The translations under genes were made by a program, and so were the position numbers. The notes under the pieces were generated by a model. It did not search any database. It had not been told where the DNA came from and worked only from the letters and a program-made list of their open reading frames with translations. A stretch of DNA of 5,151 bases from Paludibacteraceae bacterium (GTDB lineage: Bacteria > Bacteroidota > Bacteroidia > Bacteroidales > Paludibacteraceae), in NCBI GenBank assembly GCA_017550055.1, contig JAFYMM010000404.1:1-5151 (forward strand), written 5' to 3'. Positions 1 through 5,073 of the stretch are shown in pieces. Every line of letters begins with the position of its first letter. Position 1 is the first letter of the stretch.

Positions 1-648
1 AATGATGTGATGTCAAACTTCGAAGTTTTGAATCCTGAATTGGTTATCTGTCGTATGGACCCTTCTGCTTCTTTCAACATGGAGTTGACTATCATCAAAG
101 GTCGTGGTTATCTCCCTGCAGACGAGAACAAAATGGTTACTCCTGAAATTGGTATTATTCCAATTGACGCTATCTTTACTCCTATTCGTAACGTGAAATA
201 TGATCCACAACCTTATCGTGTGGAACAAAAGACCGACTACGAGAACTTAGTTTTAGAGATTACAACTGATGGTTCTATCCATCCAAAAGAAGCTTTGAAA
301 GAGGCTGCTCGTATTTTGATTCACCATTTTATGTTGTTTAGCGATGAGCGTATTGCTCTTGAAATAAATGATGGTAAGGGTGATGATGAATTCAATGAGG
401 AAGTTCTTCATATGCGTCAGTTATTCAAAACTAAATTAGCTGATCTCGATTTGTCTGTTCGTGCTCTTAACTGCTTGAAAGCTGCAGATATTGAAACACT
501 CGGACAATTGTGTAGTATTCAACGTTCGGAACTTCTTAAATTCCGTAACTTTGGTAAAAAATCTCTTACAGAGTTGGATGCTAAATTAGTTTCTTTGAAT
601 CTTTCTTTCGGAATGGATTTGACAAAATATAAATTAGATAAAGAATAA
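1..648 (+). CDS. rpoA: DNA-directed RNA polymerase subunit alpha, 3' part (5' end outside window)
   Basis: RpoA dimerises to scaffold RNA polymerase assembly, and its C-terminal domain contacts upstream DNA and activators. The reading frame is open from base 1, so about 115 N-terminal residues of a roughly 330-residue protein are missing; the ATG at 10 is internal. The visible 215 residues cover the later part of the N-terminal domain, including a segment GRGYLPADE typical of alpha and the dimerisation helix around 283-345, then an acidic linker (363-405), then the C-terminal domain from about 415. That domain keeps the residues matching E. coli R265, N268, C269 and K271 (VRALNCLK, Arg codon at 460) and the helix-hairpin-helix GKKSLTE, which contact DNA. 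It is followed after 5 nt by rplQ, the usual order at the end of the ribosomal-protein operon. Identity is certain; only the start is unseen. Confidence 0.98.
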   Translation, partial: NDVMSNFEVLNPELVICRMDPSASFNMELTIIKGRGYLPADENKMVTPEIGIIPIDAIFTPIRNVKYDPQPYRVEQKTDYENLVLEITTDGSIHPKEALKEAARILIHHFMLFSDERIALEINDGKGDDEFNEEVLHMRQLFKTKLADLDLSVRALNCLKAADIETLGQLCSIQRSELLKFRNFGKKSLTELDAKLVSLNLSFGMDLTKYKLDKE

Positions 649-653
649 TCAAG

Positions 654-1115
654 ATGAGACATAATAAAAAATTCAATCATTTGGGTCGTACTGCATCTCA
701 CCGTGATGCTATGTTGTCAAATATGGCAACTTCGCTCATCATGCACAAACGCATTTCTACGACTACAGCTAAAGCAAAAGCTCTCAAACGTTATATTGAG
801 CCACTTTTGACTAAAGCTAAATTGGACACTACTCACTCTCGTCGTGTTGTGTTCAAAGAGTTGCAAAGCAAAGAAGCGGTTACTGAATTGTTCCGCGAAA
901 TAGCTCAAAAAATTGCTAACCGTCCTGGTGGTTATACTCGTATTCTTCGTACAGGTTTCCGTCAAGGTGATGCTGCTGAAATGTGTATCATTGAGCTTGT
1001 TGATTACAACGAAAACATGCTTAAAGAAAAAGCAGCTAAAAAAGCAGGTCGTACTCGTCGTAGCAAAAAAGCTTCTGCTGAAGCTCCAGCTACAGAAACA
1101 CCAGCTGCTGAATAA
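654..1115 (+). CDS. rplQ: 50S ribosomal protein L17
   Basis: L17 is a structural protein of the large ribosomal subunit, lying near the peptide exit tunnel. The N-terminus carries the family signature (MRHNKKFNHLGRT, then HRDAML and NMATSLI within residues 1-29), and the middle includes GGYTRILRTGFRQGDAAEMC at about 92-111, also typical. At 153 residues it is longer than the 127-residue E. coli protein; the difference is a C-terminal tail from about residue 121, first Lys/Arg/Ala-rich and then Ala/Glu/Pro/Thr-rich. Such low-complexity tails are common on ribosomal proteins of this phylum as far as I recall. The start lies 5 nt after the rpoA stop, with no evident Shine-Dalgarno sequence, so translation is probably coupled to rpoA or uses the phylum's SD-independent initiation. 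A strong terminator 30 nt after the stop marks the operon end. Confidence 0.98.
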   Translation: MRHNKKFNHLGRTASHRDAMLSNMATSLIMHKRISTTTAKAKALKRYIEPLLTKAKLDTTHSRRVVFKELQSKEAVTELFREIAQKIANRPGGYTRILRTGFRQGDAAEMCIIELVDYNENMLKEKAAKKAGRTRRSKKASAEAPATETPAAE

Positions 1116-1144
1116 TTTAGCTTTTACGTTAAATTACTATATTG

Positions 1145-1180
1145 AACAGCCTACTTTTAAGTAGGCTGTTTTTTTTATTT
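1145..1180 (+). terminator. Intrinsic terminator ending the rpoA-rplQ operon
   Basis: A perfect 10-bp inverted repeat, AACAGCCTAC (1145-1154) and GTAGGCTGTT (1161-1170), encloses a TTTTAA loop. The 3' arm runs into eight consecutive T (1169-1176) and a further T-rich stretch. This is a textbook Rho-independent terminator, 30 nt after the rplQ stop. Confidence 0.93.
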
Positions 1181-1207
1181 TAAGGGTATAATATGGAATA
1201 TTTTTAG

Positions 1208-1215
1208 TAACTTTG
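1208..1215 (+). promoter_or_regulatory. Bacteroidota-type -7 box upstream of the comM-like gene
   Basis: TAACTTTG matches the TAnnTTTG -7 consensus of the primary sigma factor in Bacteroidota. It sits just after the rplQ terminator and 66 nt before the ATG at 1282, so a leader of roughly 55-60 nt is expected. The position 20 nt upstream (about 1184-1187) reads GGGT and holds no TTG/TTTG -33 element, unlike the other promoters in this window, so this promoter may be weaker or need help. Confidence 0.65.
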
Positions 1216-1281
1216 CGTTTTAGATTTATTTTTGATATTGTTTGAGGTTGAATTTATTATTATTTCAAAATTTGTAGGATT

Positions 1282-2823
1282 ATGCTTGTAAAAACATACG
1301 CAGCTGCAGTGCAAGGTATTAGTGCGATAGAGGTAACTATTGAGGTTAATGTGTCGCAAGGTATCCGATTCTTGATGGTAGGATTGCCAGATAATGCTGT
1401 TAAGGAGAGTCACGAGCGTATTTATTCAGCATTACAATATAATGGTATAGCTATACCTCGTAAGCAGGTGGTGATAAATATGGCTCCAGCAGACATTCGT
1501 AAAGAGGGGTCGGCTTATGATTTGCCTCTAGCTATTGGTATGTTGGCTGCAAATGAAACAATGAAGGCTGATTTGGTAGGGAAATATATGATGATGGGTG
1601 AATTGTCGCTTGATGGGACTCTTAAGCCTGTTAAAGGTGTATTGCCTATTGCTATTTTAGCTCGCGAGAAAGGTTATAAGGGTTTTATCTTGCCAACTGA
1701 GAATGCTCAAGAGGCGGCTGTAGTGAATAATCTTGATATCATTCCCGCAGATACTATTATTGATGTTGTGCAGTTTCTTAATGGAGAGAAGAAAATAGAC
1801 CCACTTGTGATAGATACGCGTGCTGAGTTTTTTGCTAGTATTGATAAATTTGAGGTGGATTTTGATGAAGTAAAGGGTCAAGAGTCTGTTAAACGTGCAA
1901 TGGAGGTAGCAGCGGCAGGAGGGCATAATATTCTGATGATTGGTCCTCCTGGTGCAGGTAAGAGTATGATGAGTAAGCGTTTTGCTACTATTTTACCTCC
2001 TCTTACATTGCATGAAGCCCTTGAAACAACAAAAATTCATTCTGTTGCAGGTAAGTTAGATGGTAATTTTGGTTTAATTACTCGTCGTCCTTTCCGTAAT
2101 CCTCATCATACTATTAGCGATACTGCTCTTGTGGGTGGTGGCACATATCCTCAGCCAGGAGAAATATCTTTAGCTCATAATGGGGTACTATTTCTAGATG
2201 AATTACCTGAATTTAAACGTGCGGTACTAGAGGTTTTGCGTCAGCCATTAGAAGATCGTAAAATTACAGTTTCGCGTACTAAAATGACTGTTGAATATCC
2301 TGCAAGTTTTATGCTTGTTGCATCTATGAACCCTTGTCCTTGTGGTTATTATAATGATCCTAACCATGAGTGTACTTGTGCTCCTGGCGTAGTACAGCGT
2401 TATCTTAGTCGTATTTCAGGGCCGCTTCTCGACCGTATTGATATGCATATCGAAATAGTACCTGTGCCATTTGCTCAATTGGCAGATGCTAAACCATCAG
2501 AAAATAGTGCGACAATACGAGCTCGTGTTATTGCAGCACGTAATATTCAAACTAATCGTTTTGCTACAGAAGAGGGTGTTTATTGTAACGCGCAAATGGG
2601 GTCAAAACTTATTCGTAAATATTGTCAATTGGACGCAAAAGGTCAAGATTTATTGAATAAAGCTATGACCAAACACAATCTTTCGGCTCGTGCTTATGAT
2701 AGAATTCTTAAGATGTCACGCACAATAGCCGACCTTGATAATTCCGAAAATATCCAATTTTCTCATGTTGCAGAAGCGATTAATTATCGCAATCTTGATA
2801 AAGAATCTTGGGCATTGAAATAA
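1282..2823 (+). CDS. comM: YifB/ComM-family Mg-chelatase-like AAA+ ATPase
   Basis: This is a complete 513-residue member of the YifB/ComM family (E. coli YifB is about 506). In Vibrio, ComM is a hexameric helicase that promotes branch migration when transformed DNA integrates; the role in Bacteroidota is not established, so the symbol denotes family only. Residues 1 to about 150 form the ChlI-like N-terminal domain (MVGLPDNAVKES at 32-43). The AAA+ core has Walker A GPPGAGKS at 221-228, Walker B GVLFLDE at 301-307, a four-cysteine cluster (C352, C354, C364, C366) that may bind zinc, a probable arginine finger at R385 in PLLDRID, and the sensor-2 motif LSAR with R470. The C-terminal Mg_chelatase_C domain ends at the stop. 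All key residues are intact. The start is the only one giving the family's usual N-terminus (MLVKTYAAAVQGI). Confidence 0.96.
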   Translation: MLVKTYAAAVQGISAIEVTIEVNVSQGIRFLMVGLPDNAVKESHERIYSALQYNGIAIPRKQVVINMAPADIRKEGSAYDLPLAIGMLAANETMKADLVGKYMMMGELSLDGTLKPVKGVLPIAILAREKGYKGFILPTENAQEAAVVNNLDIIPADTIIDVVQFLNGEKKIDPLVIDTRAEFFASIDKFEVDFDEVKGQESVKRAMEVAAAGGHNILMIGPPGAGKSMMSKRFATILPPLTLHEALETTKIHSVAGKLDGNFGLITRRPFRNPHHTISDTALVGGGTYPQPGEISLAHNGVLFLDELPEFKRAVLEVLRQPLEDRKITVSRTKMTVEYPASFMLVASMNPCPCGYYNDPNHECTCAPGVVQRYLSRISGPLLDRIDMHIEIVPVPFAQLADAKPSENSATIRARVIAARNIQTNRFATEEGVYCNAQMGSKLIRKYCQLDAKGQDLLNKAMTKHNLSARAYDRILKMSRTIADLDNSENIQFSHVAEAINYRNLDKESWALK

Positions 2824-2841
2824 ATTATAGATTTAGATGTG

Positions 2842-2859
2842 AATTATGATGGCATAATT
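2842..2859. repeat. Small AT-rich inverted repeat between the comM-like gene and the next gene
   Basis: AATTATG (2842-2848) and CATAATT (2853-2859) pair perfectly around an ATGG loop. It lies in the 60-nt gap after the comM-like stop and is followed by TTAACTTTTAAATTT, which is a poor U-tract. The stem is short and has a single G-C pair, so termination here would be weak at best and the downstream gene is probably co-transcribed. Confidence 0.35.
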
Positions 2860-2883
2860 ATTAACTTTTAAATTTCAAATTGT

Positions 2884-3426
2884 ATGGAAGATTTTGTTGA
2901 GATAATATTTTATGTTGTAATTTTAGTTTTGTCTGGAATTGGGTCGTTGTTGAAAAATAAAAAGAAGCAACAAAAAAAACAATCGCCAGCACCTATGTTT
3001 CCTGATAATGCAGATGAGTTTCAGACAGAAATGAGGCAAGATGTTTTTGATGTTCCGAAAAATCCAGCGATGTCTACAACAACTACAACTTTGGACTCTG
3101 ATGTTGTAGATGAAAATGATTTGGAGCGAATGTTTCGTGAGGTAGCAGAGATGGCTGAGGTTAAAAAACGAGAGGAAGAGGAATTGCAAAGGCAGCAGAG
3201 AGAAGAGGAATTGCGCCAAATAGAGATAGCAGAACAAAAGAAAAAAGCAGAGTTAATTCGTGCAGAAAAAGCGAAAGAGCTTGCAAAACGACAAAAGAAA
3301 ACTCAAAATAAGAATTTTGGTGTTGCTGACGATGAGAGTACTTTGGATTTTGCATTGAACTTCTCTGATACAGATGAGGTGCGCCGAGCTTTTATTGCAT
3401 CAGAAATATTTAATAAGAAATATTGA
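2884..3426 (+). CDS. Hypothetical membrane-anchored, charged coiled-coil-like protein
   Basis: I do not recognise this 180-residue protein. Residues 4-23 form one hydrophobic segment (FVEIIFYVVILVLSGIGSLL) followed at once by a very basic stretch KNKKKQQKKQ (24-33), which by the positive-inside rule suggests an N-out/C-in anchor with the bulk in the cytoplasm. Residues 34-75 are Pro/Asp/Thr-rich with a run of five Thr (65-69) and look disordered. Residues 78-138 are dense in Glu, Lys, Arg and Gln and probably form one long helix or coiled coil. A more ordered C-terminus (DFALNFSDTDEVRRAFIASEIFNKKY, here split as residues 155-164 and 165-180) follows; I have an unverified impression that an RRAFIASEIFN(R/K)KY-like ending recurs in small Bacteroidota proteins. 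The start ATG is the only sensible one and gives the membrane segment. It may share a transcript with the comM-like gene 60 nt upstream; no good promoter of its own is visible. Confidence 0.85.
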   Translation: MEDFVEIIFYVVILVLSGIGSLLKNKKKQQKKQSPAPMFPDNADEFQTEMRQDVFDVPKNPAMSTTTTTLDSDVVDENDLERMFREVAEMAEVKKREEEELQRQQREEELRQIEIAEQKKKAELIRAEKAKELAKRQKKTQNKNFGVADDESTLDFALNFSDTDEVRRAFIASEIFNKKY

Positions 3427-3490
3427 TAATGTGTGTTTGTTAGATTGTGGAGTTGTATTAGGTTAAAGTTTTATTGTTGTACCCTTAAAA

Positions 3491-3522
3491 TTTGCTCAGG
3501 TCAGAAATAGTTACTACCTTTG
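3491..3522 (+). promoter_or_regulatory. Bacteroidota-type promoter for greA
   Basis: The -33 element TTTG (3491-3494) and -7 element TACCTTTG (3515-3522) both match consensus fully and are separated by 20 nt, inside the usual 19-21. Transcription should start about 6-8 nt downstream, near 3529. It is the best promoter in the window, and its first downstream gene is greA. Confidence 0.85.
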
Positions 3523-3552
3523 CATTACCTAAACGAGGGGTATAAGAAATAT

Positions 3553-3586
3553 GGGAGATCCAACCTATGAAATGGTTGGGTTTCTC
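3553..3586 (+). promoter_or_regulatory. 13-bp leader hairpin upstream of greA, possible attenuator or small-RNA terminator
   Basis: GGGAGATCCAACC (3553-3565) pairs along its whole length with GGTTGGGTTTCTC (3574-3586), counting three G-U wobbles, around the 8-nt loop TATGAAAT. The stem is followed by TCTTTATTAGTATTT, which is U-rich but interrupted, so it could terminate a fraction of transcripts. With the start predicted near 3529, this would release an RNA of about 60-70 nt. In E. coli the greA leader is attenuated and yields the small RNA GraL; the similarity in layout is my inference, not a sequence match. Confidence 0.6.
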
Positions 3587-3602
3587 TCTTTATTAGTATT
3601 TA

Positions 3603-3650
3603 ATGAGTAATAATTGATGAGTAATTTTTCTTTTTGGAGAGAATACTCAT
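3603..3650 (+). repeat. Direct repeat ATGAGTAAT with a shared inverted partner in the greA leader
   Basis: ATGAGTAAT occurs at 3603-3611 and again at 3617-3625. Both can pair, through ATGAGTA, with TACTCAT at 3644-3650, so two mutually exclusive stems of 7 bp are possible. A further small stem follows: AGCA (3651-3654) plus CTT (3657-3659) against AAG (3664-3666) plus TGCT (3667-3670) with a 2-nt bulge. The stems are short and AT-rich, so their stability is doubtful. Confidence 0.4.
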
Positions 3651-3730
3651 AGCATGCTTGTTTAAGTGCTAATTGTCAATAATTAAATCTGAATAACTAA
3701 TTATTAATAACTAATAACTATTATTAAATT

Positions 3731-4201
3731 ATGGCTGTAACTTACATGACCGAAGAAGGTTACAAGAAATTGATTGATCAAATTAAACAATTAGAATCTG
3801 TTGAACGACCACGCATTTCTGCGCAAATAGCAGAAGCACGTGATAAAGGTGATTTGAGCGAAAATGCAGAATATGATGCAGCAAAAGAGGCACAAGGGTT
3901 GCTTGAGATGAAAATTGCACAACTTAAAGATACACTCGCAAATGCACGTATTCTTGATGAATCTATGGTGTCGGCTGATTCTGTCCAAATACTTTCAAAA
4001 GTACGAGTAAAAGACCAAAAATCAGGTCGCGAAATGAATTATATGTTAGTATCTGAGAACGAAGCTAATATTCGCGAAGGTAAATTGGCTGTTACTACAC
4101 CTATTGCAAAAGCTTTGATGGGTAAAAAAGTTGGTGATGTTGCAGAAGCTAAAGTTCCTGCTGGTACATTGATGCTTGAAATTCTTGAAATATCAATTTA
4201 A
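3731..4201 (+). CDS. greA: Transcription elongation factor GreA
   Basis: GreA binds backtracked RNA polymerase through the secondary channel and stimulates cleavage of the 3' end of the nascent RNA, so that elongation resumes. At 156 residues it has the normal length (E. coli 158). Residues 1 to about 75 form the antiparallel coiled coil, with the tip loop GDLSENAEYD at 40-49; D41 and E44, the acidic pair that helps hold the catalytic metal, are both present. The C-terminal FKBP-like domain follows (about 80-156), including TPIAKALMGKKVGD, typical of the family. The start gives the usual MAVTYMTEEGYKKL-like opening; no Shine-Dalgarno sequence is visible in the A/T-rich region before it. Its promoter and structured leader lie upstream, and a hairpin follows 8 nt after the stop. 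Confidence 0.97.
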   Translation: MAVTYMTEEGYKKLIDQIKQLESVERPRISAQIAEARDKGDLSENAEYDAAKEAQGLLEMKIAQLKDTLANARILDESMVSADSVQILSKVRVKDQKSGREMNYMLVSENEANIREGKLAVTTPIAKALMGKKVGDVAEAKVPAGTLMLEILEISI

Positions 4202-4209
4202 TATAATTT

Positions 4210-4243
4210 GAAAGTTGAAATATCATTTTGTATTTCAACTTTC
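4210..4243 (+). terminator. Hairpin after greA, probable terminator
   Basis: GAAAGTTGAAATA (4210-4222) and TATTTCAACTTTC (4231-4243) form a perfect 13-bp stem with an 8-nt loop, 8 nt past the greA stop. Only four pairs are G-C, and the following ATGTTTTACATTTT is an interrupted T-rich run, so termination may be partial. Since I see no convincing promoter between it and the HIT gene, read-through probably supplies that gene. Confidence 0.6.
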
Positions 4244-4265
4244 ATGTTTTACATTTTAATTTGTT

Positions 4266-4673
4266 ATGACTATATTTACAAAAATTATAAACGGTGAAAT
4301 ACCTTGCTACAAAGTAGCAGAGGATGAGCGTTATTTTGCATTTCTTGACATTAACCCAATGACCAAGGGTCATACACTTGTCATTCCTAAATTTGAGGCC
4401 GATAAAGAGGGTGATTATATTTTTGATATGGATGATGAAATGTATGCAGGATTGATGATGTTTGCTAAGCGTGTGGCTAAAGCTATTGAGGCGGCAGTGC
4501 CATGTAAACGTGTTGGTGTTGCTGTTATGGGTATGGAGGTGCCACATGTGCATGTGCACCTAATTCCTATAAATGCCGAAAAAGATATGGTTATTTCTAA
4601 TCCAAAACTTAAACTTGAGGCATCAGAAATGGCTGAAATCGCAGCTGCTATTGTTTCTAAAATGCAATTATAA
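4266..4673 (+). CDS. HIT (histidine triad) family protein
   Basis: HIT proteins are small, usually dimeric nucleotide hydrolases or transferases acting on the alpha-phosphate of substrates such as AMP-lysine or dinucleoside polyphosphates; the exact substrate cannot be read from the sequence. The 135-residue protein opens with the HinT-like MTIFTKIINGEIPCYKV, continues with FLDINPMTKGHTLVIPK (26-42), and has the active-site triad H94-V-H96-V-H98-L in VPHVHVHLIP; the middle histidine should be the nucleophile. Where classical HinT proteins carry Asn, Gln and Ser before the triad, this one reads AVMGMEVP (86-93), a variant I believe is common in Bacteroidota. The start is 64 nt after greA, beyond the hairpin. 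It is probably cytosolic, with no signal peptide. Confidence 0.93.
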   Translation: MTIFTKIINGEIPCYKVAEDERYFAFLDINPMTKGHTLVIPKFEADKEGDYIFDMDDEMYAGLMMFAKRVAKAIEAAVPCKRVGVAVMGMEVPHVHVHLIPINAEKDMVISNPKLKLEASEMAEIAAAIVSKMQL

Positions 4674-4723
4674 TACTGTAAACCAGTGTTTTGATAAAAA
4701 GTAGTGAATTTTATGTCAAAATA

Positions 4724-4755
4724 TTTGGTAGTTTCGTTAAAAATGCGTAACTTTG
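4724..4755 (+). promoter_or_regulatory. Bacteroidota-type promoter for the tRNA gene
   Basis: The -33 element TTTG (4724-4727) and -7 element TAACTTTG (4748-4755) are both full matches, 20 nt apart, as at greA. The start should be near 4762, leaving a 5' leader of about 20 nt to be removed by RNase P. Confidence 0.85.
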
Positions 4756-4782
4756 CACTCGCTTTTTAAGGGAATAAAGTAT

Positions 4783-4856
4783 GGCGGGATAGCTCAGTTG
4801 GTTAGAGCGTCGGATTCATAACCCGGAGGTCTCGAGTTCAATTCTCGATCCCGCTA
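4783..4856 (+). tRNA. tRNA with CAU anticodon, probably elongator tRNA-Met
   Basis: A full 74-nt cloverleaf can be drawn: acceptor GGCGGGA (4783-4789) with TCCCGCT (4849-4855), T8 and A9, D stem GCTC/GAGC (4792-4795, 4805-4808), anticodon loop TTCATAA (4815-4821) with CAT at 4817-4819, a 5-nt variable loop, T stem TCGAG/CTCGA and loop TTCAATT (4837-4843), and A73 at 4856. The C11-G24 D-stem pair and paired 1-72 position argue against an initiator. CAU could also belong to the Ile tRNA modified with lysidine to read AUA; I favour Met but cannot exclude it. Two odd positions are a G1-U72 wobble and an A31-C39 mismatch (4814, 4822). CCA is not encoded. It has its own promoter and terminator. Confidence 0.93.
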
Positions 4857-4857
4857 C

Positions 4858-4895
4858 AAAAAGGTTGATTATCATTTGATAGTCAACCTTTTTTT
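4858..4895 (+). terminator. Intrinsic terminator after the tRNA gene
   Basis: Bases 4858-4873 pair with 4878-4893 without a gap (one T-G wobble at 4869/4882) around the loop ATTT. The stem core is AAGGTTGA and TCAACCTT, and the 3' side ends in seven T (4889-4895). It starts 2 nt after the tRNA, so 3' trimming must cut into or just before it. Confidence 0.93.
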
Positions 4896-4943
4896 GTGTT
4901 ATGAAATCTACAAGGTTAATTTGTGTTAAAAGTGGTATTTTGT

Positions 4944-4975
4944 ATTGCATAGTACAAGAAATATGTGTAACTTTG
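4944..4975 (+). promoter_or_regulatory. Bacteroidota-type promoter for the SDR gene
   Basis: ATTG (4944-4947, so TTG at 4945-4947) and TAACTTTG (4968-4975) lie 20 nt apart, the same spacing as the greA and tRNA promoters. The start should be near 4982, giving a leader of about 90 nt before the ATG at 5074. The leader is AT-rich; I see no riboswitch or strong hairpin in it. Confidence 0.78.
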
Positions 4976-5073
4976 TGGGTGTAAATTTGTATAGTAATTT
5001 ATATATTGAGCGTGGAGTAGAAGATAGGATATGGGAATATAATATTTTTGTTTAATATTTAATGAGTTATAGT

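Larger units (their letters stand above)
3427..3730 (+). other. Gene-free region: greA promoter and structured leader
   Basis: This 304-nt stretch has no gene of ordinary size. From 3427 to about 3490 I see no clear terminator for the preceding gene. A strong promoter follows (3491-3522), then a 13-bp hairpin (3553-3586), a second possible hairpin with two competing 5' arms (3603-3650), a small stem (3651-3670), and an A/T tract holding three copies of AATAACTA (3692-3699, 3706-3713, 3713-3720) just before greA. The predicted start at about 3529 gives a 5' UTR of about 200 nt, long for a housekeeping gene. A/T-rich, unstructured sequence before the start codon is usual where initiation does not use a Shine-Dalgarno sequence. 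Confidence 0.7.

Noticed and set aside
2862..2869. TAACTTTT as a possible -7 box for the hypothetical gene at 2884
   Set aside because: It lacks the final G, has no TTTG 20 nt upstream, and would place the transcription start only about 8 nt before the ATG.
2923..3355. Overlapping minus-strand open frames opposite the hypothetical gene, and similar ones opposite other genes
   Set aside because: They are rich in Cys, Phe, Leu and His, as expected for the reverse strand of Lys/Glu-rich coding sequence, and show no recognisable domain or promoter.
3597..3608. The 12-mer TATTTAATGAGT, also found at 5056-5067, as a shared regulatory site
   Set aside because: It is AT-rich and lies at different distances from its promoters; two copies in 5 kb of such sequence is weak evidence.
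3692..3720. Three AATAACTA copies before greA as an operator
   Set aside because: The stretch is almost purely A/T and partly overlapping; such tracts before start codons are expected in this phylum and the repeats may be chance.
5062..5073. Alternative in-frame ATG at 5062 for the SDR protein
   Set aside because: It would add MSYS before the first Rossmann strand and has T rather than A at -3; the ATG at 5074 fits the family better, though 5062 is not excluded.
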